A stretch of 64,000 nucleotides of DNA from an uncultured Cetobacterium sp. (GTDB taxonomy: Bacteria; Fusobacteriota; Fusobacteriia; Fusobacteriales; Fusobacteriaceae), in the NCBI GenBank assembly GCA_934085975.1, contig CAKOHT010000002.1, forward strand, positions 177,992 to 241,991, written 5' to 3'. The position numbers were made by a program, and so were the translations under genes. Below, in pieces: positions 9,162-17,605 of the stretch; position 1 is the stretch's first letter; every line of letters starts with the position of its first letter. The notes beneath the pieces are model-generated. The model had not been told where the DNA came from. It saw only the letters and a list, made by a program, of their open reading frames with translations, and ran no database searches.

Positions 9162-9942
9162 AACTAAATCTCCTCTCTAAATACTTAGAAAGATGTGAAA
9201 TTGGATATGTCATTATTAGATATCCCACCGCTAAAATACAATAGTTTTCTATTGGTGAAAAAGTTAGAGAGTCAACTTCTTGAACATTTTTTGTAAACTC
9301 ATTCACTGCTATTACTGACAATAGTGAAGAATCTTTAATTAAGCTGGCAAATTGTCCTGCAAGCGGTGGCATAACTCTTTTTATAACCTGTGGCAGTATT
9401 ATATACCTATATGTTTGAACTCTTGTGAAAGCTAAGGATTTTGCAGTTTCAATTTGAATTTTATTTACACTTTCAATTCCAGCACGAATAATTTCCGAAA
9501 CGTAAGCTCCCGAAAAAATTCCCATTATCAAGACCCCCATTATATAGCGATTTTCTATTCCAAACGCAGTTCCTATCACATAATAAAATAGATATATTTG
9601 AACTATCAGCGGAGTTCCACGAATAACTTCGGTGAATCCTTTAGCAAAATAATAGGTCGGCAAAAAACTTCCTCTCTGTCCTAAAACTAAAAGTCCACCA
9701 ATTATCAAACTCGCTATTAAAGAAAATATTGATATTAATAGAGTCATTGTAAAACCAAATATGAACTTGTATCTATATTTTTCAATTATTTCTGTCCAGT
9801 TATATGGATAATCTAGTCTGCTAAAAGCAAAATGAAAAACTTGCAAAACTATTACAGTTACCAAAACTATATTTACCCACTTCACAGCTGTAGTTTCGCT
9901 TTCAGTTTTCGGTTTAAAAAATAAAGTTTTTAGTATGCTCAT
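9151..9942 (-). CDS. Polar amino acid ABC transporter, permease
   Basis: A 263-residue HisM/GlnP-type inner-membrane permease. The region RGTPLIVQIYLFYY and the EAA loop (EIIRAGIESVNKIQIETAKSLAF) that contacts the ATPase are well conserved. An N-terminal helix (about 22-42) precedes the core. A single permease gene implies a homodimer. The start lies 8 bp after the binding-protein stop. Confidence 0.9.
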   Translation of the reverse strand: MSILKTLFFKPKTESETTAVKWVNIVLVTVIVLQVFHFAFSRLDYPYNWTEIIEKYRYKFIFGFTMTLLISIFSLIASLIIGGLLVLGQRGSFLPTYYFAKGFTEVIRGTPLIVQIYLFYYVIGTAFGIENRYIMGVLIMGIFSGAYVSEIIRAGIESVNKIQIETAKSLAFTRVQTYRYIILPQVIKRVMPPLAGQFASLIKDSSLLSVIAVNEFTKNVQEVDSLTFSPIENYCILAVGYLIMTYPISHLSKYLERRFSYGN

Positions 9943-9950
9943 TTTATCTC

Positions 9951-10730
9951 CTAATCAAAAAAGAAAGGTACATTTTTTTCTTGAAAGAAAGCTCTCTCCT
10001 TGCCTAAATATTTATCAGCTAAGTTATTAAATCCCCCTTTTTCTTTATATTCAACTATAAATTCATCAATTTGAGCCCCCAATTTCTCCTCGCCCTTTCC
10101 ATAAGCTATTGCCCAAGGTTGTGATTCTGTTTCAAACTGAGCTAACAATGGCGTTGTAGTTTCTGAATTTCTTGTCCAATTTCTATAAATCGTCAATGGA
10201 TCGTATATAAAAGCGTCAACTTTACCCTGTGAAACCTCTAGTATACAAGCGCTCTCTTTATCAAAAACCATTATTTCTGCGTTTGGAAAATACTTCTCTG
10301 CCACAGTATGTCCACTCGTACCTTTTTTCACCGCAACCCTCCTACCTTTTTGATTTAAATCTTTAGCGGTTGTAATTCCAGATTTATTATTTACTAGCAT
10401 TGCCAAATAACTTTTAGCATACGGTATTGAAAAATTCACTGATTTTTTTCTTTCATCTGTTACCGACATAGACGATATTATTATATCTACCTTTTTTGTT
10501 TTTAAAGCTGGTATTAACCCTCCATAAGCCATGTCCTCTATAATAACATCTCTTCCTAAGTACTCACCAAGTGCATAAGCCATATCGACACTTATCCCTG
10601 TTGGCTTTCCACTTTCATCTGACATTTCAAATGGAGGATATGCTAACTCCATCCCAACAATTAAAGGTTTTTCACTTGCAAAAACTAAGTTTCCTAAAAT
10701 CAATGTAAAAAAAAGTATTATTTTTTTCAT
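9951..10730 (-). CDS. Periplasmic polar amino acid-binding protein
   Basis: A 259-residue family-3 solute-binding protein. MKKIILFFTLILGNLVFAS is a signal peptide with a type I site and no lipobox, so the product is soluble in the periplasm. The core (GMELAYPPFEMSDESGKPTGISVDMAYALGEYLG, then IISSMSVTDERKKSVNFSIPY) is typical. The start is placed at 10730 because GGAGG sits just upstream and the signal peptide begins there; a longer frame reaching 10790 adds a non-signal extension. First gene of the transporter run. The ligand is unknown. Confidence 0.88.
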   Translation of the reverse strand: MKKIILFFTLILGNLVFASEKPLIVGMELAYPPFEMSDESGKPTGISVDMAYALGEYLGRDVIIEDMAYGGLIPALKTKKVDIIISSMSVTDERKKSVNFSIPYAKSYLAMLVNNKSGITTAKDLNQKGRRVAVKKGTSGHTVAEKYFPNAEIMVFDKESACILEVSQGKVDAFIYDPLTIYRNWTRNSETTTPLLAQFETESQPWAIAYGKGEEKLGAQIDEFIVEYKEKGGFNNLADKYLGKERAFFQEKNVPFFFD

Positions 10731-10825
10731 AAATATCCTCCATCTAAAAAATATTTCTATAATCTCTATTTTATTTTTCGAATAAATCAATTTTTTCCTC
10801 TTAAAATAATATTGTAATAGTAAAA

Positions 10826-10854
10826 AAACCTCCTCAAATTTTTTGAGGGGGTTT
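10826..10854 (-). terminator. Terminator of the porCDAB operon
   Basis: On the minus strand AAACCCCCTCAAA / TTTGAGGAGGTTT (one mismatch, 3-nt loop) followed by seven T. It lies about 33 bp past the porB stop and just upstream of the binding-protein gene. Confidence 0.85.
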
Positions 10855-10886
10855 CCTTATATTCTGGACTACATATTTCTTTTAAT

Positions 10887-11825
10887 TTAACTCTCTTCTC
10901 CACATCTCTTTAAAAGAATTTCCCATTTCTTATCTACCTCTCTTTGTAACTCCTCTATTAAGTGCTCATTCCCAGGTTTAAATAGATGTGCAAATCTACC
11001 TTGATTTTTTATAAACTCTGTAATAGGAAGCTTATTTTTAGGTCTATAAGATAACTTCCACTCCCCATTTATAACTTCAAACAATGGCCAATAGCAAGTT
11101 TCAACTGCTAATTTACACATCTCCATAAGTTTTTCCGTAGAATATCTCCAACCTCTTGGACACGGTGCTAAAATATTTAAAAATGCTGCTCCTTCTGTAT
11201 AGATAGCCTTCTCTGATTTTTCATGTAAATCCTTTAAATTTCCTATAAATGTTGTCTGAGCAACATATGGAATATTATGATCAGCAATAATAGCAGTTAA
11301 ATCCTTTCTGCTTTGAACTTTTCCGTTGCTATCCTTACCTATTGGTGATGTTGTTGTATCTGCAAACATAGGTGTCGCTGATGATCTTTGTATTCCCGTG
11401 TTCATATACGCTCCATTGTCGTAGCACACATATACCATATCGTGCCCTCTCTCCATTGCTCCAGATAGCGACTGAAATCCTATATCATAAGTTCCTCCAT
11501 CTCCACCAAAAGCTATAAACTTATATGTATCATCTATCTTTCCACGTCTTTTTAAGGCATTATATGCTCCCTCTACTCCACTTAAACTTGCTCCTGCATT
11601 TTCAAAAGCACTATGAATAAATGAATCTTTCCAAGCTGTATAAGGATACATAAATGTTGAAACTTCTAAACATCCAGTAGCATTTGCGATAACTGCTCTA
11701 TCCTCCACTTTTAGAGCTCTTAAAACTCCTCTTACCGCAACTCCTGCTCCACAGCCAGCGCAAAGCCTATGTCCTCCAGTCAATCTTTCTGGTTTATTCA
11801 TTTCCTCTTTAAAATTATATGCCAT
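10887..11825 (-). CDS. porB: Pyruvate:ferredoxin oxidoreductase, beta subunit (TPP-binding)
   Basis: A 312-residue beta subunit. It has the cysteine pair of the [4Fe-4S] site (LCAGCGAG, near residues 22-25, plus ATGCLEV) and the thiamine-pyrophosphate motif GDGGTYDIGFQSLSGAMERGHDMVYVCYDN. Together with porA, porC and porD it oxidises pyruvate plus CoA to acetyl-CoA and CO2 and reduces ferredoxin. Last gene of the five-gene operon beginning with the PAS/HTH regulator. Other 2-oxoacids are possible, but the alpha subunit looks like the pyruvate form. Confidence 0.92.
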   Translation of the reverse strand: MAYNFKEEMNKPERLTGGHRLCAGCGAGVAVRGVLRALKVEDRAVIANATGCLEVSTFMYPYTAWKDSFIHSAFENAGASLSGVEGAYNALKRRGKIDDTYKFIAFGGDGGTYDIGFQSLSGAMERGHDMVYVCYDNGAYMNTGIQRSSATPMFADTTTSPIGKDSNGKVQSRKDLTAIIADHNIPYVAQTTFIGNLKDLHEKSEKAIYTEGAAFLNILAPCPRGWRYSTEKLMEMCKLAVETCYWPLFEVINGEWKLSYRPKNKLPITEFIKNQGRFAHLFKPGNEHLIEELQREVDKKWEILLKRCGEES

Positions 11826-11829
11826 CTTA

Positions 11830-13080
11830 CTACCCCCTCACTCCTAAGTGTCTGTAAACCCTATTTACTTCAAAATCGTCTGTATGAGCTAAAAGTTGTT
11901 CTGGGTTGTAAGCTACTTCAAAATCATCTTCCATACGTTGCTTTGCATCCGCTTCATACAACAGATCACTAAATACCTTTTTTATATCCCCTACTGTCAC
12001 ATCTCTTCCACCCAATCCGTATACATAGTTAAACATCTTTGGTCTGTCATGTGAATCGTAAAGTGCCGATCTAACCTCAGCAAAAAGTGGTCCTCCAGCT
12101 CCAGAGAATCCCTCACATTTATCTAGTACTCCCACAACCTTCAAACCTGTCAAGGTATACTTTAACTCATCAAATGGAAATGGTCTAAAGACTCTAATTT
12201 TAATAAGTCCAACTCTTTTCCCCTGTGCTCTAAGTTCATCAACAGCTACTTTTGCTGTTCCAGCAGTTGAATTTATGACAACTATTACTGCAAGTGCATC
12301 TTGAGTTTTGTATTCTTCAAAAAATGAATATTTTCTTCCTGTCAAATCTTCAAATTTCTTTGCGACCTCTTTTATTACTACTCTTGCATTCACCATAGCT
12401 TTTGCTTGCTGAACTTTATGCTCCATATAAAAATTTGCTGTATCATATGGTCCATGAGCTATTTGTCTAGCAGAGTTTAGTAGATAGTCCTCCGGATTAT
12501 ATTCCCCTACAAAAGCCTTCACTTTTTCATCCTCTATCAGTTCTATATTTTCAACAGCATGAGATGTTATAAATCCATCTTGACAAACCATAGCAGGAAG
12601 CATAACTCTTGGGTCTTCAGCTATCTTTACAGCTTGAATATAGTTATCGTACGCCTCTTGATTTGTTTCGCTATATATTTGAATCCATCCAGTGTCTCTA
12701 GCTCCCATTGAATCACTGTGATCCGCATTTATATTGATTGGACCCGTTAAAGCCCTGTTTATTACTGCCATAGTTATAGGTAACCTCATTGAAGCTGCCA
12801 CATATAACATTTCCCACATTAAAGCAAGTCCGCAAGATGAAGTGGCTGTCATAGTTCTAGCTCCTGCTGCTTCAGCACCAATAGCTGCAGACATAGCACT
12901 ATGCTCTGACTCCACTGGAATAAACTCTGTATTCACATCTCCATCCGCCACATATTTAGAAAAATATTGTGGTATCTCAGTTGATGGGGTAATTGGAAAT
13001 GCTGGCATTACATCTGGATCTATCTGTCTCATTGCTGTAGCTACGGCTTCGTTTCCTGACATTCTCTCTCTTATACTCAT
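11830..13080 (-). CDS. porA: Pyruvate:ferredoxin oxidoreductase, alpha subunit
   Basis: A 416-residue alpha subunit: MSGNEAVATAMRQIDPDVMPAFPITPSTEI at the N-terminus and the block FIPVESEHSAMSAAIGAEAAGARTMTATSSCGLALMWE, both hallmarks of PorA. It forms the active site with PorB. The gene lies 4 bp before porB and 14 bp after porD, in the order C-D-A-B seen for four-subunit enzymes such as that of Thermotoga. Fusobacteria often carry a single-chain PFOR, so the four-subunit type is worth noting. Confidence 0.92.
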   Translation of the reverse strand: MSIRERMSGNEAVATAMRQIDPDVMPAFPITPSTEIPQYFSKYVADGDVNTEFIPVESEHSAMSAAIGAEAAGARTMTATSSCGLALMWEMLYVAASMRLPITMAVINRALTGPININADHSDSMGARDTGWIQIYSETNQEAYDNYIQAVKIAEDPRVMLPAMVCQDGFITSHAVENIELIEDEKVKAFVGEYNPEDYLLNSARQIAHGPYDTANFYMEHKVQQAKAMVNARVVIKEVAKKFEDLTGRKYSFFEEYKTQDALAVIVVINSTAGTAKVAVDELRAQGKRVGLIKIRVFRPFPFDELKYTLTGLKVVGVLDKCEGFSGAGGPLFAEVRSALYDSHDRPKMFNYVYGLGGRDVTVGDIKKVFSDLLYEADAKQRMEDDFEVAYNPEQLLAHTDDFEVNRVYRHLGVRG

Positions 13081-13094
13081 TTTTCCCTCTCCTC

Positions 13095-13397
13095 CTAAAT
13101 CTTTGTAAACTCTATGGCTTTAAATGGACATACCACAAAACAAACTCCACATCCTTTGCAGTGATCCTGATCAAAATCTAATCTCTTTCCATCCTTAACT
13201 GGAATAGCCGAATCTGGGCAAACTGGAATGCAAAGTAAACATTGTTTGCAATTCTCCTCAACAAAGTCAACTTTCATTACTCTCCAGTCGCCAGTTTTAA
13301 AGTTTTCAGCACTTCCAGCCTCATACACTACGCCACCAGGTGTTATCTCCTGCCAAGTTATAGTTTCATCTATTATTCTACCATTTTTATTTTTCAT
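13095..13397 (-). CDS. porD: Pyruvate:ferredoxin oxidoreductase, delta (ferredoxin-like) subunit
   Basis: A 100-residue protein with two CxxCxxCxxxCP motifs (CKQCLLCIPVCP and CKGCGVCFVVCP), binding two [4Fe-4S] clusters that pass electrons from the TPP site to ferredoxin. The WQEITPGGVV N-terminus is typical of PorD. Its start overlaps the porC stop (TAATG), indicating coupled translation. Confidence 0.94.
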   Translation of the reverse strand: MKNKNGRIIDETITWQEITPGGVVYEAGSAENFKTGDWRVMKVDFVEENCKQCLLCIPVCPDSAIPVKDGKRLDFDQDHCKGCGVCFVVCPFKAIEFTKI

Positions 13398-13972
13398 TAT
13401 TCTTCCACCTCATCCATTGAACGCTTTAATGCACACATATTTCCCTCTAAAACTTGAGGTTTAGTACTAAATTTATGCTTAAATGATTCCTCCATATTTT
13501 TTATAAACTCATCCTCTGGTACAAGTTTACTAACTTTTACAACTGCTCCTAGCATTGGAGTATTGGGAAAATACTTTCCTAAGCATTCCTCTGATATTTT
13601 TTTAGCATTGCACGTATAAAGTCTACCTGTATATCCCCTCAATTCAGCTCTTAATTCCTCTGGAGTTCTCTCACTATTTACGATTATAGCTCCTCCCTCC
13701 TTAAGCCCTTTTTCTACCTCAATCGCTTCTATTAAAGTTTCATCTACTACAACTACAAAGTTTGGTTCATAAATATTTGAATGAACTCTAATAGGTTCAT
13801 CTCCAATACGATTATAAGCTGTTATTGGTGCTCCCATTCTCTCCGGTCCATACTCAGGGAATCCCTGAACATACATCCCACTACTAAACGCTACATCTGC
13901 CAATAGAAGTGAAGCTGTCTTTGCACCTTGTCCACCTCTACCATGCCATCTGATTTCTACCATTTTACCCAT
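13397..13972 (-). CDS. porC: Pyruvate:ferredoxin oxidoreductase, gamma subunit
   Basis: A 191-residue gamma subunit with the signature EIRWHGRGGQGAKTAS at the N-terminus and QGFPEYGPERMGAPITAYNRI. First of the four enzyme genes and only 16 bp after the regulator stop codon, so no separate promoter fits between them. The start with AAGGA upstream is used; ATG at residue 4 is a possible alternative. Confidence 0.93.
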   Translation of the reverse strand: MGKMVEIRWHGRGGQGAKTASLLLADVAFSSGMYVQGFPEYGPERMGAPITAYNRIGDEPIRVHSNIYEPNFVVVVDETLIEAIEVEKGLKEGGAIIVNSERTPEELRAELRGYTGRLYTCNAKKISEECLGKYFPNTPMLGAVVKVSKLVPEDEFIKNMEESFKHKFSTKPQVLEGNMCALKRSMDEVEE

Positions 13973-13988
13973 GATTTACCATCCTTTT

Positions 13989-14633
13989 TTAAATTTTACT
14001 TAAATAACGATATATTGTTGATTCAGAAACGTTTAAAGCTTCTGAAACCTCTAAAACTCCACCTCTCAAATCAAATATCCTCTTTTGCTGAAGTTTTTTT
14101 ATAACACTGAGTTTCTCCTCCACCTCTATCTCTTTCCAAGATACTCTACCCTTCAAAATTTCAAGTAAAGCTTTACTTATCATCTCTTTTATAGAGTTTG
14201 GAAAATCCACTTCTGTTACCAACTCTTTTTCACTTTTTAAATTCAAACCAAAATTTGCCATACTTTCCATTTGATAAGCTATATTAAAATAGCTACTTAC
14301 ATCCACATTTACACATATCATTCCAATAATATTCTCTTCCATATTCTTTATAAAAAATGTTGAAGATCTAAGAATTTTTCCTCCTACAACACCCTTTGAG
14401 TTTGTTATAAACTCCCTATCATTATAGAGTTTCTCTTTTAAAATTTTCAGTCCAAACTCACTCATAGGAGAACCTATCTCTCTTCCACTCACGTGATTGT
14501 TAAATATCTCGATACTAGAACTACTTATATCCCTTAGGTCATGGAGAACCACTTCCACATTTTCACCATAACACTTTGACATAAATCTGGCTATTTTTCT
14601 ATACTCCTCTAAGATTTCTAAATCCCCTTTCAA
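13989..14633 (-). CDS. YheO/DauR-type PAS-HTH transcriptional regulator
   Basis: About 214 residues: an N-terminal YheO-like PAS domain (FMSKCYGENVEVVLHDLRD, then SSTFFIKNMEENIIGMICVNVDVS) and a C-terminal DauR-like HTH (GGVLEVSEALNVSESTIYRYLSKI). The start is a TTG at 14633: it has a strong GGAGGGG 7 nt upstream and a near-consensus promoter at 14661-14689. The frame continues upstream to a GTG at 14762, but that extension would run through both this promoter and the megL terminator stem. First gene of the porCDAB operon, so it may sense a metabolite and adjust pyruvate oxidation (inference). Confidence 0.8.
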   Translation of the reverse strand: MKGDLEILEEYRKIARFMSKCYGENVEVVLHDLRDISSSSIEIFNNHVSGREIGSPMSEFGLKILKEKLYNDREFITNSKGVVGGKILRSSTFFIKNMEENIIGMICVNVDVSSYFNIAYQMESMANFGLNLKSEKELVTEVDFPNSIKEMISKALLEILKGRVSWKEIEVEEKLSVIKKLQQKRIFDLRGGVLEVSEALNVSESTIYRYLSKI

Positions 14634-14660
14634 GTATATCCCCTCCTTTTCCAATATAGG

Positions 14661-14689
14661 TATATACCTTACGCCTTTCAAAAAGTCAA
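14661..14689 (-). promoter_or_regulatory. Promoter of regulator-porCDAB operon
   Basis: TTGACT (14684-14689), exactly 17 bp, TATATA (14661-14666) on the minus strand. The start near 14654 gives a 20-nt leader with GGAGGGG before the TTG codon. A short dyad GGTATATACC (14659-14668) overlaps the -10 box. Confidence 0.75.
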
Positions 14690-14743
14690 AAAAATATTCT
14701 CGCAATAAGAATTTTTTTCTTATTTTTTCTTTATCTACAAAAT

Positions 14744-14770
14744 AAAAAAGCGTGAAATTCACGCTTTTTT
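14744..14770. terminator. Terminator downstream of megL
   Basis: AAAAAAGCGTG / CACGCTTTTTT stem with an AT-rich 5-nt loop, 15 bp past the megL stop and just before the promoter of the next operon. Confidence 0.88.
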
Positions 14771-14784
14771 ACTCTAATCAATAT

Positions 14785-15978
14785 CTAAACTGTCTCTAAT
14801 CCATTTTTTAAATCCGTAATTATATCCTCCATATCCTCAAGTCCCACAGATATTCTAACTAATCCATCTGTTATTCCAGCAGTTAATCTCTCCTCTCTTG
14901 TATATGGTGAATGAGTCATTGAAGCCGGATGCTGAATAAGCGTCTCTGTATCTCCAAGTGATACTGCCAATGAACAAAGCTCCAGATTGTTTAATAATGT
15001 TCTTCCAGCATCCATTCCACCTTTTAATTCAAAGGCAAAAATTCCTCCAAAATCTTTCATCTGTTTACATGCTATCCCATGCCCTGGATGTGTTGTCAAT
15101 CCCGGATAAAACACTGTTTCAACTTTTGGATGAACATTTAAGAACTCCGCCACTTTCCTAGCGTTAGAACAGTGTCTTTCCATTCTAATTTCTAGGGTTT
15201 TCATTCCTCTAATTATATAATAAGCGTCCATTGGACTTAAAACTGTTCCAGTCATATCTTTTACTCCTACAAGCCTAACTTGAGTTACTAAATCCATCTT
15301 ACCTACAACAAAACCTGCTATTACATCTCCATGTCCATTCAAGTATTTTGTAGCTGAATGAACAACAATATCTGCGCCCAATGTTAGAGGCTTTTGACAG
15401 TACGGTGTTGCAAATGTGTTATCCACTACAACTAATAGTTTGTCATTGTATGCATGAGCTAGCTTTGAAACCGCTTCTATATCAACAATTTTTAAGTTTG
15501 GATTTGCTGGTGTTTCTAAATAAACAACTTTTGTATTTGACTTTATAGAACTCTTTACAGCTTCTAAATCTGATGTATCTATGAACTCTACGTCTATTCC
15601 AAACTTTGTCAATCCATGACTAAGTAGTGCAAATGTACATCCATAGAGTGTCTTATCTGCTAAAACGTGGTCTCCTGCTTTTAAAACTGTCCACATAACC
15701 GAAGCTATCGCACCCATTCCAGAAGCTGTAGCCAGTGCTGCTTCTCCCTCTTCCAAAAGAGATAACTTTTTCTCTACAACCGTCACCGTAGGATTTCCTA
15801 ATCTTGAATAAATATATCCCTCTTCCTCCAAGGCAAACCTTTTTCCTCCCTGTTCTGCTGAATCAAATATAAATGTTGATGTTTGATAGATTGGTGTAGC
15901 CAATGTTCCAAAGACATTTTTTTCACTTCCCCCATGAATTGCTACTGTACCAAACCCCTTTTTCATATTTTTTTCCAT
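14785..15978 (-). CDS. megL: L-methionine gamma-lyase
   Basis: A 397-residue PLP enzyme of the Cys/Met-metabolism family. The PLP lysine is Lys211 (SATKYLNGHGD). Tyr112 and Cys114 lie in LYGCTFALLSHG; the cysteine at this position is the mark of methionine gamma-lyase rather than cystathionine gamma-synthase or beta-lyase, which usually have glycine. It cleaves methionine to methanethiol, ammonia and 2-oxobutyrate in the cytoplasm. 2-Oxobutyrate is a possible PFOR substrate, and the PFOR operon is next door. It has its own promoter and terminator, so it is monocistronic. Confidence 0.88.
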   Translation of the reverse strand: MEKNMKKGFGTVAIHGGSEKNVFGTLATPIYQTSTFIFDSAEQGGKRFALEEEGYIYSRLGNPTVTVVEKKLSLLEEGEAALATASGMGAIASVMWTVLKAGDHVLADKTLYGCTFALLSHGLTKFGIDVEFIDTSDLEAVKSSIKSNTKVVYLETPANPNLKIVDIEAVSKLAHAYNDKLLVVVDNTFATPYCQKPLTLGADIVVHSATKYLNGHGDVIAGFVVGKMDLVTQVRLVGVKDMTGTVLSPMDAYYIIRGMKTLEIRMERHCSNARKVAEFLNVHPKVETVFYPGLTTHPGHGIACKQMKDFGGIFAFELKGGMDAGRTLLNNLELCSLAVSLGDTETLIQHPASMTHSPYTREERLTAGITDGLVRISVGLEDMEDIITDLKNGLETV

Positions 15979-15993
15979 AATAACTCCTCCCTC

Positions 15994-16048
15994 TGAAACC
16001 TATTTCTAATCCAATTATACCTCTTTTATTTCTTAAAGCAAGGTTTCA
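15994..16048 (-). promoter_or_regulatory. megL promoter flanked by a GGTTTCA/TGAAACC dyad
   Basis: Promoter TTGCTT (16036-16041), 16 bp, TATAAT (16014-16019) on the minus strand, start near 16007. Seven-bp arms GGTTTCA (16042-16048) and TGAAACC (15994-16000) lie immediately upstream of the -35 box and at about +7 to +13. The arms may be operator half-sites. No riboswitch-like fold was recognised in the short leader. Confidence 0.5.
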
Positions 16049-16059
16049 AAGAAAAAAAT

Positions 16060-16087
16060 AAAAATCAGATCATAAGACCTGATTTTT
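16060..16087 (-). terminator. Terminator of mgtE
   Basis: AAAAATCAGATC / GACCTGATTTTT stem (one G-U pair, loop ATAA) followed leftwards by ATTTTTTT-type sequence, 12 bp past the mgtE stop. Confidence 0.85.
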
Positions 16088-16098
16088 ATTTTTTAATA

Positions 16099-17451
16099 CT
16101 ATTTTAATATATCACTGTATAAAAACATTGCTAAATAAAAGTATATAACTAAAGCTAAAGCATCCACAATAGTTGTCACAAGTGGTCCCGCCATTATCGC
16201 TGGGTCTAGTTTCAATTTTTTAGCTCCGATTGGAAGCAATCCTCCAACCAATTTTGCTATTACCACCGTTACTCCCAAAGTGACCGAAACTAACATTGAC
16301 ATCTTAAAATCTTGTTTCAATATGTAGTTCATACGCAAAAAGTTCACAACCCCTAATCCTAATCCAACAATCAGACTTACTCTTAACTCTTTCCACACAA
16401 CTTTTAAATAATCATTTATTTTGATCTCTCCCAAAGCCATTCCTCTTATTATAAGGGTTGACGATTGAGAACCGGCATTCCCTCCCGTATCCATAAGCAT
16501 TGGAATTGCCGTAGCTAAAACAACCATCTGCTCTATTATCTCTTCATATTTGCTGATAATTGATCCTGTAAATGTGGCTGAAACCATCAAAATTAAAAGC
16601 CATGCTAAACGATTTTTAGCCAAATGTACTACCGAAGTTTCTAAATACTCCTCCTTACTCGGAGCCATAGCTGCCATCTTTTGGAAATCCTCTGTATTCT
16701 CCTCTTCAATGACATCTACCATATCATCTATAGTAATAATTCCTACTAAAATATTCTCCTTGTCAATCACTGGTAAAACTGTTAGATCATATTTTTTAAA
16801 TAACTTTACAGCTTTTTCCTGATTTGTCGACGTTTTTACAGAAAGTATATTCTTATCCATAATATTTTCTATAACTTCATCATCAGAGGAGGCTAAAAGT
16901 TTTTTTAAAGTTATCTCTCCCTCAAGTTTCTTATCTTTATCTATAACATAAGCAACATCTATAGTTTCAAGTTCCTCCGCGTATTTTCTTATATGCTCAA
17001 GGCTTTCTTTTACGGTCTGATTACTTCTTAGAGAAAGGTACTCTATTGTCATTAAACTTCCTGCTGAATCCTCTTCATATGATAAAAACTGATTTATTAA
17101 AAATCTATTTTCATGTTTATAATTTTCAAGCACTCTTTTTACAACATTTGAGGGCATCTCTTCTAAAAAATCAATCATATCATCAAAATATAGCTCCTCC
17201 AATAAGGACTGTAACTTGTCATCATTTATTGATGTTACAATTTTTATCTGCTCATCAGTATCCAAATTTGCAAATACTTCCGCTGCTAACTCTTTATGTA
17301 AAAGTCTAAAAAGAATGATTATATCTTTCTCATTTTCACTATTTGCCTCAATAAATTCAGCTATATTCACAGGAGTTTCTAAATTTAGAACCTCTTTTAA
17401 ACCTTTTAAGTCTTTTTTTAATAGAAGCTCTTTTACTTTTGTTTCAAACAT
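16099..17451 (-). CDS. mgtE: Magnesium transporter MgtE
   Basis: A 450-residue MgtE: N-terminal helical superhelix domain (about 25-125), two CBS domains (about 130-250; VLPVIDKENILVGIITIDDMVDVIEEE) that sense cytosolic Mg2+, and a five-helix membrane domain (about 275-450) with PMLMDTGGNAGSQSSTLIIRG, the conserved Mg2+-pathway signature. It imports Mg2+ (and related cations) as a homodimer. It has its own promoter about 150 nt upstream and a leader that contains a small ORF. Confidence 0.95.
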   Translation of the reverse strand: MFETKVKELLLKKDLKGLKEVLNLETPVNIAEFIEANSENEKDIIILFRLLHKELAAEVFANLDTDEQIKIVTSINDDKLQSLLEELYFDDMIDFLEEMPSNVVKRVLENYKHENRFLINQFLSYEEDSAGSLMTIEYLSLRSNQTVKESLEHIRKYAEELETIDVAYVIDKDKKLEGEITLKKLLASSDDEVIENIMDKNILSVKTSTNQEKAVKLFKKYDLTVLPVIDKENILVGIITIDDMVDVIEEENTEDFQKMAAMAPSKEEYLETSVVHLAKNRLAWLLILMVSATFTGSIISKYEEIIEQMVVLATAIPMLMDTGGNAGSQSSTLIIRGMALGEIKINDYLKVVWKELRVSLIVGLGLGVVNFLRMNYILKQDFKMSMLVSVTLGVTVVIAKLVGGLLPIGAKKLKLDPAIMAGPLVTTIVDALALVIYFYLAMFLYSDILK

Positions 17452-17495
17452 TTTTCCTCCTTGAGTTTTGCAGAGGAAAATTGAAGAAAAATTTT

Positions 17496-17567
17496 CTAGA
17501 TTTCTCCCCTACAAACTATGCATATTAAATTGTTTTTATTTTTAATTCGTTTGGGATAACTCTCCAT
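17496..17567 (-). CDS. Candidate 23-residue leader peptide upstream of mgtE
   Basis: ATG at 17567 has AAGGAG five bases upstream, and the frame runs 23 codons (MESYPKRIKNKNNLICIVC, then RGEI) to TAG at 17496, wholly inside the predicted 5' leader of mgtE. Between its stop and the mgtE ATG is a small hairpin (GAAAATT / AATTTTC). Mg2+ transporter leaders in other bacteria use short ORFs or the M-box riboswitch; no M-box consensus was recognised here. The ribosome site is good, but such short frames can arise by chance. Confidence 0.45.
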   Translation of the reverse strand: MESYPKRIKNKNNLICIVCRGEI

Positions 17568-17605
17568 TTCTTCTCCTTACAATTTATTTGTTTTCTAACC
17601 TTTAG

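Noticed and set aside
10731..10790. 20-residue N-terminal extension of the amino acid-binding protein
   Set aside because: The internal ATG has GGAGG and begins a canonical signal peptide; the extension would bury it.
12734..13108. 124-residue frame on the plus strand
   Set aside because: Wholly antisense to porA, with no ribosome site or family likeness; shadow of the real gene.
14634..14762. Longer N-terminus (43 more residues, GTG start) for the PAS/HTH regulator
   Set aside because: The extension would run through the megL terminator and the -35/-10 boxes, and has no ribosome site; the TTG at 14633 has a strong one.
17452..17605. M-box (ykoK-type) magnesium riboswitch in the mgtE leader
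   Set aside because: The leader is short and none of the conserved M-box stretches could be recognised by eye; an Infernal search would settle it.
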